Shown: positions 6,497 through 11,687 of the stretch, piece by piece | Numbering within the stretch: the stretch's first letter is position 1 | How the letters are laid out: each line of letters opens with the position of its first letter | Assembly (NCBI GenBank): GCA_036844615.1 | Contig: DAIUFK010000071.1 | Location: 1-11,687 of the forward strand | Length of the DNA stretch: 11,687 nucleotides | From: Palsa-872 sp036844615 | GTDB taxonomy: Bacteria; Chloroflexota; Dormibacteria; Dormibacterales; Dormibacteraceae | Direction of reading: 5' to 3' | Translations under genes and position numbers: made by a program | Notes under the pieces: model-generated | What the model was told of the DNA's origin: nothing | What the model saw: only the letters and a program-made list of their open reading frames with translations | The model's database searches: none

Positions 6497-6525
6497 TTGA
6501 CAGTCGAAGGGGCCGCGACCAGAAT
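6497..6525 (+). promoter_or_regulatory. Candidate promoter for the permease gene
   Basis: A perfect TTGACA (6497-6502) is followed after 17 bp by CAGAAT (6520-6525), a 4/6 match to TATAAT. It lies in the 76-bp gap before the permease. The arms of an inverted repeat begin right after the -35 and right after the -10. This would let the permease and downstream SDR be expressed apart from the first two SDRs. A frame open from the TTG at 6497 would give 23 extra permease residues, but the ATG at 6566 is far better. Confidence 0.45.
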
Positions 6526-6535
6526 GCCCTTCGAC
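6503..6535. promoter_or_regulatory. Perfect inverted repeat over the permease promoter (candidate operator)
   Basis: GTCGAAGGG (6503-6511) and CCCTTCGAC (6527-6535) are perfect 9-bp inverted arms with a 15-bp centre, 24 bp apart arm to arm. They bracket the candidate -10. As RNA this could form a stem-loop upstream of the ribosome binding site; there is no T-run, so an intrinsic terminator is unlikely. An operator or a leader hairpin are both open. Confidence 0.5.
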
Positions 6536-6553
6536 CGGCAATCAGTTCGTCTT

Positions 6554-6561
6554 GGGGGAGG
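6554..6561 (+). promoter_or_regulatory. Ribosome binding site that decides the permease start
   Basis: GGGGGAGG sits 4 bp before the ATG at 6566, favouring it over the upstream in-frame TTG at 6497, which has no such motif. Confidence 0.7.
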
Positions 6562-6565
6562 CAAC

Positions 6566-8038
6566 ATGATCGACTCGGGCGACGTGCACACGTCCCAAAC
6601 CGCCAATCAGTCCGAGCTCAAGCGGGAGTTCGGGTTCTTCCACGCTTTCGCCCTCAGCTTCGCCGACACGTCGCTGATCGTCGCGTTTTACGGTGTTTTC
6701 GCCATCGCTCTGGGGGCGGCAGGGCCAACGTTCTTCTGGGGCCTGCTGGTCGTGCTGGTCGGCCAATTTCTCGTGTCTTTGATACTCGCCGAGGTCGCGA
6801 GCGCCTGGCCGCTCGAAGGCGGTGTTTACCAATGGACGCGCAAGCAGACCGGCGCTACGTCTGGCTGGTTTGCCGCCTGGGCTTACTGGTGGACGATGGT
6901 GTTCGCCATGACGACATGCGCCTACGCTGCGGCGAGCTTCCTTCTGCCCGGCATCGGAATCACCGACGCCGCCAAGACAACCATCATCTTCCTGGCGATC
7001 GTCATCGTGCTAATCGGGATGGCCATCAACAGCATCGCCCAGTGGATCCTGAAGCTCTTCATCAGCATCTTCTTGTTCGCGGAGCTGACCACGACCCTTG
7101 GTCTGGCGATTGCATTCTTCTTTTTCTTCCGCGTGCACGGATTTGACACCTTGACCCAGTCATACAGCTCTGACAGCGGCTTCAACTGGCTGTGGCTCAG
7201 CTGGTTCGGCGCCGTGGCGTTCATGGGCTGGGTGTTCCTTGGGTTTGACGCCGCGGGTTCGATTGCCGAAGAGGTGCATGACCCCGCCCGCAATGTGCCC
7301 CGCGCCATTGTCGGGACGATGGTGATCATCGGCGTGATCACGGTCTTCGTCACCCTGGCCTCGATCCTCGCGATACCCGACATCAAGGCGGCCATGACCG
7401 GCAATATCGCCGACCCTGTCATTCAGACCGTGACCTACCACTTCGGTAGCGCATTCGAGAAGCCGGTGCTGATCCTGATTGCGATGGGTTTCATCGGCAG
7501 CATGGTGGCGCTCCACACGGCCGGCTCACGCACCCTCTACGCGATGGGGCGGGATCGTGAGATCCCCGGGGGCGCCTTCTTCACGAGGCTGACCGCGGGC
7601 CGCAAGCTGCCGGCCGTGGCGCTCGGTTTCACTGCCGCGGTTTCGGTCGTCATCCTGTTCATCAACATCGGTGCGTCGCAGGTCTTCACGACACTGCTGA
7701 GCGTCGCCGTGGTCGGTTTCTTCGTTTCGTACGGCTTCGTCATCTTTTCGCAGCTGATCCTCCAGTTCCAGGGACGCCACGTCGCAGGGCCCTTCACGCT
7801 AGGAAAAGTCAGCATGGCGGTGACCGTGGTCGCCTCAATCTGGACCGCATTCGAGCTGATCAACGTCTGGTGGCCGCGGACCCCGGACCAGCCCTGGTAC
7901 CTGAACTACGGAGTGCTGCTGGTCACGGTGATCCTCGCGGTGCTCGGCGTCATCACCTACATGCTTGCGCCGCGCCACGAGGTGAGCGGTCCATCTGCCA
8001 AGACCGAGGGCGCGATGGCAGGCGGCACGGGAAAGTAA
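6566..8038 (+). CDS. APC-superfamily amino acid/amine permease
   Basis: A 490-residue inner-membrane secondary transporter of the amino acid-polyamine-organocation superfamily, with a pattern like the amino acid/choline (GABA permease-type) branch. A soluble N-terminus of about 24 residues precedes TM1 (FALSFADTSLIVAFYGVFAI, 28-47), where the broken helix binds substrate. About 12 hydrophobic segments follow. Family signatures are EVASAWPLEGGVYQW (76-90), EEVHDPARNVPRAI (235-248) and GSRTLYAMGRDREIP (320-334). The C-terminus is hydrophilic (about 470-490). Position among SDRs, a creatininase-like enzyme and a ureohydrolase suggests uptake of an amino acid, amine or guanidino compound; the exact solute cannot be read from sequence. 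It has its own candidate promoter and operator-like repeat. The SDR gene at 8079 starts 40 bp after its stop. Confidence 0.92.
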   Translation: MIDSGDVHTSQTANQSELKREFGFFHAFALSFADTSLIVAFYGVFAIALGAAGPTFFWGLLVVLVGQFLVSLILAEVASAWPLEGGVYQWTRKQTGATSGWFAAWAYWWTMVFAMTTCAYAAASFLLPGIGITDAAKTTIIFLAIVIVLIGMAINSIAQWILKLFISIFLFAELTTTLGLAIAFFFFFRVHGFDTLTQSYSSDSGFNWLWLSWFGAVAFMGWVFLGFDAAGSIAEEVHDPARNVPRAIVGTMVIIGVITVFVTLASILAIPDIKAAMTGNIADPVIQTVTYHFGSAFEKPVLILIAMGFIGSMVALHTAGSRTLYAMGRDREIPGGAFFTRLTAGRKLPAVALGFTAAVSVVILFINIGASQVFTTLLSVAVVGFFVSYGFVIFSQLILQFQGRHVAGPFTLGKVSMAVTVVASIWTAFELINVWWPRTPDQPWYLNYGVLLVTVILAVLGVITYMLAPRHEVSGPSAKTEGAMAGGTGK

Positions 8039-8078
8039 TCGACACGAAAAGCGGATTCGGCAGCCGCCGGAGATCTTG

Positions 8079-8834
8079 ATGGCCAACGGAAGATTGGCGG
8101 GTCGCACGGCCCTGATCACGGGCGGCAGTCGCGGCATTGGCGCCGCGATCGCCAAGGCGTTCGCGCGCGAGGGCGCCAGGGTCGCCTTCACGTATCACGC
8201 GCGAGCGGATGCCGCCAAGGAGGTGGTGTCGGCGATCGAGGCGGGGGGAGGGGAGGCCATCGCGATTCAGGCGGACGCGGCTGACGAGGCCGACGCCCGC
8301 CGCGCTGTCGAGGAGACGGTCGCTCGCTACGGACGCATCAACATCCTGGTCAACAACGCCGGGGCGATTGGGCTGGAGTTCAGCGTGCGGGACATGCCGG
8401 TAGACGAATGGGACCGCCTCATCGGCACCGACCTACGCGGTGTGTTTCTGGCCACCAAGTTCACGCTGCCGCACATGCCGACCGATCCCGTGGGCAAGAT
8501 CATCAACATCAGCTCGGAGCTTGCGCGTAAGGGAAGGCCGACCCAGGCGCACTACGTCGCGGCCAAGGCCGGCGTCGAGGGCTTCACCAGGGCGCTGCAG
8601 CTGGAGGTCGGTCCGGGCATCTGCGTGAACAGCCTCGCGCCGGGCCCAATCGCAACGGACCTGATCCTGGCCGACATGAGCCCGGAGTGGATCAAGAAGG
8701 AGGCGGAAATCTTGGCCGGGCGGCTCGGGACGGTGGAGGAGATCGCCGAACCCGCGGTCATGCTTGCATCAGATGATGGCAACTTCTTCATGGGCCAGTT
8801 CATAAGCCCAAACGGCGGCGCCGTTTTCATATAG
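8079..8834 (+). CDS. Short-chain dehydrogenase/reductase, FabG-like
   Basis: A 251-residue classical SDR. It has TGGSRGIG (14-21), NNAG (92-95), Ser146 (NISSELA), Tyr159 and Lys163 (YVAAK), and PGPIATD (188-194). The tetrad asparagine is replaced by Asp118 (GTDLRGVF). The helix after HMP is interrupted by TDPVG (135-139). The C-terminus is DDGNFFMGQFISPNGGAVFI, close to that of the degenerate SDR at 5067-5726. The ATG at 8079 has GGAGA 5 bp upstream; an in-frame TTG directly before it would add one residue and is less likely. It is the last known gene of the + cluster, since the assembly gap starts 9 bp after its stop. Annotation as 3-oxoacyl-ACP reductase would overreach; the substrate is probably a pathway carbonyl. 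Confidence 0.92.
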   Translation: MANGRLAGRTALITGGSRGIGAAIAKAFAREGARVAFTYHARADAAKEVVSAIEAGGGEAIAIQADAADEADARRAVEETVARYGRINILVNNAGAIGLEFSVRDMPVDEWDRLIGTDLRGVFLATKFTLPHMPTDPVGKIINISSELARKGRPTQAHYVAAKAGVEGFTRALQLEVGPGICVNSLAPGPIATDLILADMSPEWIKKEAEILAGRLGTVEEIAEPAVMLASDDGNFFMGQFISPNGGAVFI

Positions 8835-8843
8835 CCGGCGGCT

Positions 8844-8943
8844 NNNNNNNNNNNNNNNNNNNNNNNNNNNNNNNNNNNNNNNNNNNNNNNNNNNNNNNNN
8901 NNNNNNNNNNNNNNNNNNNNNNNNNNNNNNNNNNNNNNNNNNN
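8844..8943. other. Assembly gap (100 N)
   Basis: Exactly 100 N, the conventional placeholder for a scaffold gap of unknown size. Genes on the two sides may not be adjacent in the genome. Any terminator of the SDR cluster and any promoter of the nitroreductase gene would lie here. Confidence 0.97.
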
Positions 8944-8949
8944 GCTGGC

Positions 8950-9555
8950 ATGGAATTTCGCGATGCGATACGACGCCGGCGGATGGTCCGGAAGTTTGAG
9001 CAGAAGCCGATACCCGACGACGTGCTCAGGCGAGTGTTGGAGGTAGCGCGGCACGCGCCGTCCGGAGGTTTCAGCCAGGGTTTTGACTTCATCGTCCTTG
9101 CGAAGCCAAAGGAGCTCGAGTGGTTCTACAGCACCACGGATGACCCGACCGACCCTGAATCGTTTCCTGGACGGGCGCCCAACCTGGCCCCGGCCTGCCT
9201 TGTTTTGCCCTTTGCCAACAAGGCCCTGTACCTGGATCGCTACGCCCAGGCCGACAAGCTCCAGTTCGGAATGGACAAGGAGGAAAACTGGCCGGTCCCC
9301 TTCTGGACGGTGGACACCTCGATGGCGATCATGCTGATCCTCTTGGCCGCAGTGGATGAGGGCCTTGGGGCGTGGTACTTCGGAATCACACGGGGCGAGG
9401 ACGATGTGGTGCGTGAGCTCGGGGTGCCCCCGTCCTGCACCATGCTTGGCGTCATCGCCCTCGGATATCCGTCCTCGGAAGACCAGCCTCGCAGCTCGCT
9501 GTTCGCAAAACGGCGCCGTCCGTTCGAGGGGATGTTCCACTTCGGGCGCTGGTAG
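8950..9555 (+). CDS. Nitroreductase-family FMN oxidoreductase
   Basis: A 201-residue member of the FMN-dependent nitroreductase superfamily, which uses NAD(P)H to reduce nitro, quinone or other substrates. The N-terminal FMN-phosphate-binding block is RRRRMVRKF (8-16), with Met in place of the common Ser. The second block is APSGGFSQGFDFIVL (36-50). The hydrophobic dimer helix and FMN contact is DTSMAIMLILLAAVDEGLGAWYFG (within 122-145). The C-terminal block includes VIALGYP (168-174) and KRRRPFEGMFHF (187-198). The N-terminus begins as expected for the family, so the gene is probably complete although only 6 known bases precede it and no ribosome binding site can be judged. It converges on the hydrolase gene with 19 bp between stops. 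Substrate unknown. Confidence 0.88.
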   Translation: MEFRDAIRRRRMVRKFEQKPIPDDVLRRVLEVARHAPSGGFSQGFDFIVLAKPKELEWFYSTTDDPTDPESFPGRAPNLAPACLVLPFANKALYLDRYAQADKLQFGMDKEENWPVPFWTVDTSMAIMLILLAAVDEGLGAWYFGITRGEDDVVRELGVPPSCTMLGVIALGYPSSEDQPRSSLFAKRRRPFEGMFHFGRW

Positions 9556-9574
9556 CGTTCCTAACTCTCCCGGG

Positions 9575-10546
9575 CTAGCGCGCTCCCACCAGCTCTCGAC
9601 GTAGGAACCGCGCGATGTCGTCCCATGACTTGCGTGCCCGGCCGATCACTCCGGCCATCCGGATGTAGCCGTGGATCATGTCCGCTTCGTGGATGTGCTC
9701 GACCGGCACGCCGGCGGCAGCCAGCGCAGCAGCGTAGGCGGTGCCTTCCGACTCCAACGGATCCAGCTCGCACGTTATGACCAGTGCAGGCGCGAGGCCG
9801 CTTAAGTCGGTCGCTCGAAGAGGCGAAGCGTCGGGCGAGAGGCCGTCGCTGGGATCGGCGAGGTACTGCTCCCAGTACCAGCGCATCGACTCGCGGGTGA
9901 GACCGTAGCCTGTACCGACCGCGCGATACGACGGCGTTTCGAGGTCGAAGTCGGCTACCGGGTAGATCAGCACCTGCGCCGCGATCCGCGGTCCACCGCG
10001 GTCGCGCGACCAGCGCGCCAGCACAGCAGCCAGGTTGCCTCCGGAGCTATCCCCACCGACAGCGAGCCGATCAGGGTCGCCGCCGACCGCGGCCGCGTTC
10101 TCGTGCAGCCAGGTCAGCGCCGCCCATCCGTCTTCCGGAGCGGCCGGGAAGCGGTGCTCGGGAGCCAGCCGGTAGTCGACGGACAGCACGATGCAGCCCG
10201 CGCGGCGGGCGAGAGCGCGGCAAACCGAATCGTGGCTGTCGATATCGCCAACCACCCAGCCGCCTCCATGCATATAAAGGAGAGCCGGCAGCGCTTGGCC
10301 TTGCTCCGGCGCGTAAACCCGGCAGCCAATCGAGCCCCGTGGGCCTGGCACGAGAGTGTCTTCGATCCGTGCGACGGGCTCCAGCTCGCCGGCCAGCATC
10401 GGAGCGCGCATTCGCTGCAGGCGGCGCGCCTCCTCTATGCCCTGCTCCGCCAGCGTCGGCAGACCGAGCGACTGCATATACGTCAGGTAGTCCCGGGCCT
10501 CGGAGTCGATCACCAATGCCGCGCCCGAATCGCTCGCTCCTTTCAT
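9575..10546 (-). CDS. Alpha/beta hydrolase, hormone-sensitive-lipase family esterase
   Basis: A 323-residue carboxylesterase of the HSL (family IV) group. The oxyanion-hole motif HGGGW is at 93-97. The nucleophile elbow is GDSSGGN (165-171) with Ser167. The catalytic acid is Asp262 (CELDPLESEG) and the histidine His292 (DMIHGY). VDYRLAPEHRFPAAPED (123-139) is a family hallmark. An N-terminal cap covers about residues 1-65. There is no signal peptide, so it acts in the cytoplasm on short acyl esters. The start is the ATG at 10546, with GAGGG 6 bp upstream; a GTG directly before it (10549) is less well spaced. The gene is divergent from the cyclase relic over a 345-bp non-coding stretch. Physiological substrate unknown. 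Confidence 0.93.
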   Translation of the reverse strand: MKGASDSGAALVIDSEARDYLTYMQSLGLPTLAEQGIEEARRLQRMRAPMLAGELEPVARIEDTLVPGPRGSIGCRVYAPEQGQALPALLYMHGGGWVVGDIDSHDSVCRALARRAGCIVLSVDYRLAPEHRFPAAPEDGWAALTWLHENAAAVGGDPDRLAVGGDSSGGNLAAVLARWSRDRGGPRIAAQVLIYPVADFDLETPSYRAVGTGYGLTRESMRWYWEQYLADPSDGLSPDASPLRATDLSGLAPALVITCELDPLESEGTAYAAALAAAGVPVEHIHEADMIHGYIRMAGVIGRARKSWDDIARFLRRELVGAR

Positions 10547-10604
10547 CACCGACCCTCAATATGACTGACCGCCTTGGGGTTATGCTGCGCCGAGCCATGA
10601 GCTC

Positions 10605-10624
10605 CTGGGTCCCTAGGGACTCAG
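10605..10624. promoter_or_regulatory. Palindromic operator candidate upstream of the hydrolase
   Basis: GTCCCTAGGGAC (10609-10620) is a perfect 12-bp palindrome. The symmetry extends outward to a 20-bp repeat, CTGG on the left and TCAG on the right, with one G/T mismatch pair. It lies 58 bp upstream of the hydrolase ATG, near where the -35 would fall if CATAAC at 10579-10584 is the -10. A dimeric TetR- or MarR-like repressor site is plausible. Confidence 0.5.
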
Positions 10625-10879
10625 CCGGACTCGGGGCATGGCCGAAGTTTCGTAGCTGACAAATCGCGGGCTGATGCGTTAGTCGTGTTTGACAGGGGCG
10701 AAGCTCGCATTCGGCGCGCAAGTTTGCTGCTTTTGTTACGGCCGCTGAGCGATCGTGGTCGTGTCAGGCGGGAGGGGTGCCGTCGTAAGACCGCCCCTTC
10801 GGCTTGGCTCGGTGGGAGCCCTCCGTCCTAAAAGCGAGCCTAACCAGCTTTCAGCCCGACCCGGGCGGAAGTCAGTGTC

Positions 10880-10885
10880 TAGACT
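10880..10885 (+). promoter_or_regulatory. Candidate leaderless -10 element before the cyclase remnant
   Basis: TAGACT (TANNNT type) ends 6 bp before the GTG at 10892, the spacing expected when transcription starts at the start codon. No Shine-Dalgarno sequence is present. No -35 is recognised. Confidence 0.25.
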
Positions 10886-10891
10886 GCAGCC

Positions 10892-11099
10892 GTGAGTCGC
10901 TTCACAGACCTCAGCCACCCCATAGCCGAGGGCGTGGAAACCTACCGTCCGTACGCAATTGCTGGGAGCCGGCATCCCAATCTGCGAGCACATGACCAAC
11001 CTGGCTGCTGCGTCCACGGGCGCCGGACGCCTGCACGCCGTGCCCATCGCGTGGGTCGGTGGCGCTACTTTTCCACTACGGGCGTACCTGGTGGGTTAA
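10892..11099 (+). pseudogene. Cyclase/kynurenine formamidase-family remnant, core deleted and frame shifted
   Basis: From the GTG at 10892 the protein starts FTDLSHPIAEGVETYRPY, matching the N-terminal DLSHPI..G...Y signature of the cyclase (KynB-like metal-dependent hydrolase) family. From about 10947, in the +1 frame, the sequence reads LLGAGIPICEHMTNL, then GRLHAVPIAWVGG and FPLRAYLVG before TAA at 11097-11099, matching the family's C-terminus (GIPI.E..TNL ... PVRA). The family is usually about 210-260 residues; only about 70 remain. The metal-binding HxGTHxDxPxH core is absent, so the product cannot be an active hydrolase. One internal deletion of roughly 400-500 bp with a frame change, near 10946-10960, explains this. 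A local assembly collapse is the alternative, given that the scaffold already has a gap. The GTG frame alone runs on to 11120-11122 with no family resemblance. Confidence 0.75.
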
Positions 11100-11111
11100 C
11101 CGGACGGCTGC

Positions 11112-11118
11112 AGGGAGG
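11112..11118 (+). promoter_or_regulatory. Ribosome binding site of the small membrane protein
   Basis: AGGGAGG lies 4 bp before the ATG at 11123 and supports that start for a gene with no recognised family. Confidence 0.65.
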
Positions 11119-11122
11119 CTAA

Positions 11123-11503
11123 ATGGACAACCAGACGACTAGCCGGCGCACGCGCTTTCGAACTCGCTATCGAAACCGGGGCTGCGGGTGCGGCTGCGCC
11201 GGGTTCTTCCTCGTCCTCACGGTTGGAATCCTCCTGAGCCTCTTCAACACTGGTGTCGGGATCGGGGTATCGGTTCGGATTCCCTTCACCTCCAGCAACC
11301 TGACAGTCGCCGGTTCGGTTGGGTCCAAGGCCAAGGCCATTGAAGCGCTGCCTCCGTACACCGAAGGGAGGCTCGGCGGAAACCAGAACTTCTTCAACAA
11401 CTCGACGGCTATGACGATCGGTCCTGCAGAGGGCACCGCCCTGGTCATTGTCGGCAAGCAGGATGGCGCGCCCGCAATTGACCTGCACCTGGTGGTTCGT
11501 TAG
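11123..11503 (+). CDS. Small single-pass membrane protein with Cys-Gly motif, function unknown
   Basis: A 126-residue protein I do not recognise. A strongly basic N-terminus (Arg at 8, 9, 11, 13, 15, 17 and 19) leads into CGCGC (21-25) and one transmembrane helix, about 26-43 (AGFFLVLTVGILLSLF). By the positive-inside rule the N-terminus is cytoplasmic. The remaining 80 residues would be outside and look like small beta strands (VGIGVSVRIPFT, LTVAGSV, ALVIVGKQ, AIDLHLVVR). The three cysteines at the membrane edge could be lipidated, bind metal or form disulfides; there is no proper lipobox. A good ribosome binding site, a clean stop and the SD-bearing cupin gene 24 bp downstream support a real, probably cotranscribed, gene. 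Confidence 0.7.
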   Translation: MDNQTTSRRTRFRTRYRNRGCGCGCAGFFLVLTVGILLSLFNTGVGIGVSVRIPFTSSNLTVAGSVGSKAKAIEALPPYTEGRLGGNQNFFNNSTAMTIGPAEGTALVIVGKQDGAPAIDLHLVVR

Positions 11504-11515
11504 CCCGGTGCGGCT

Positions 11516-11521
11516 GGGAGG
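11516..11521 (+). promoter_or_regulatory. Ribosome binding site of the cupin gene
   Basis: GGGAGG lies 6 bp before the GTG at 11528 and fixes that start over the in-frame ATG at 11546. Confidence 0.6.
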
Positions 11522-11527
11522 AACGCA

Positions 11528-11687
11528 GTGCACTCCTTCGATTCGATGAGGCTGCCGGTTAACCGAACGGAGGTCGCCCCCGACGGGTCCGATGTTCGAG
11601 TCCTGCTGATCCTGTCTGCTGGAGGACTGGCTCACTTCCAGCTCGCGCCTGGTGAAACCTCCAGAGCCACCATTCACAGGACGGTCG
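11528..11687 (+). CDS. Cupin-domain protein (3' truncated by window end)
   Basis: From the GTG at 11528 the frame is open to the end of the window, 53 residues. It reads VAPDGSDVRVLLIL (16-29) and then AHFQLAPGETSRATIHRTV (35-53), which matches the first beta strands of a small single-domain cupin; the HxTxEEIWYVLxGxG metal motif would follow just past the window. The product would be a small beta-barrel protein, perhaps a sugar-binding or dioxygenase-like cupin. It starts 24 bp after the small membrane protein. Too short to infer function. Confidence 0.65.
   Translation, partial: MHSFDSMRLPVNRTEVAPDGSDVRVLLILSAGGLAHFQLAPGETSRATIHRTV

Larger units (their letters stand above)
10547..10891. 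other. Gene-free intergenic region
   Basis: 345 bp between the hydrolase start and the start of the cyclase remnant. No open frame with family resemblance, RNA gene or repeat array is seen. It contains the palindrome at 10605-10624, weak -10-like CATAAC (10579-10584, minus strand) for the hydrolase, an isolated TTGACA (10689-10694) without a good -10 partner, and TAGACT just before the cyclase remnant. Confidence 0.6.

Noticed and set aside
6497..6565. TTG start adding 23 residues to the permease
   Set aside because: No ribosome binding site there, and the TTG is part of a perfect TTGACA -35 box. The ATG at 6566 has GGGGGAGG upstream.
10689..10694. TTGACA as a -35 box in the gene-free region
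   Set aside because: The positions 16-18 bp downstream are GC-rich (around CGGCGC) with no -10-like hexamer.
1..11687. CRISPR arrays, insertion sequences, tRNA or rRNA genes
   Set aside because: No regularly spaced repeats, transposase motifs, terminal inverted repeats or tRNA-like cloverleaf/TTCGA loops in a suitable setting were seen on reading through the window.

Overview
The window comes from a GC-rich bacterial chromosome or metagenome-assembled scaffold. A run of exactly 100 N (8844-8943) marks a scaffold join of unknown true length. Gene style (GC-rich codons, many paralogous short-chain dehydrogenases, an APC permease, a creatininase-family enzyme) suggests a free-living, probably soil heterotroph such as an actinobacterium or a Chloroflexota/Dormibacterota-like lineage. 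This placement is inference only; there is no rRNA or tRNA in the window to settle it.

Layout. (1) 1-192: the 3' end of a membrane protein gene on +. (2) 209-3185: three genes on -, in transcription order an iron-dependent alcohol dehydrogenase, a LysR-type regulator and a LuxR/NarL-type response regulator with a degenerate receiver. (3) 3235-3996: a creatininase-family amidohydrolase (+), meeting tail to tail an agmatinase/guanidinobutyrase-family ureohydrolase (-, 3993-4976) with stop codons that share a CTAG. (4) 5067-8834: a + strand cluster of a degenerate SDR, a canonical SDR (1-bp gap), an APC-family permease and a third SDR. (5) After the N gap: a nitroreductase-family flavoprotein (+) converging on an HSL-type alpha/beta hydrolase (-). 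(6) 10547-10891: a gene-free stretch holding a good palindrome. (7) 10892-11099: a broken cyclase/kynurenine-formamidase-type gene that has lost its middle. (8) 11123-11503: a small single-pass membrane protein. (9) 11528-end: the start of a cupin gene.

How it fits together. Block 2-4 looks like one catabolic island for a small nitrogenous, probably guanidino- or lactam-type, compound: the permease brings it in, the creatininase-like enzyme opens a cyclic amide, the ureohydrolase could release urea from a guanidino group, and the iron ADH and SDRs would act on the carbon skeleton. This is a hypothesis from co-location. No creatinase (M24 fold), urease or sarcosine oxidase gene is visible.

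The most notable points are the SDR at 5067-5726, which lacks the catalytic lysine and other core motifs yet is tightly coupled to an intact SDR; the two regulatory inverted repeats at 4993-5021 and 6503-6535; the receiver domain without its acidic metal-binding pair; and the cyclase relic at 10892-11099, visible only when two reading frames are joined.
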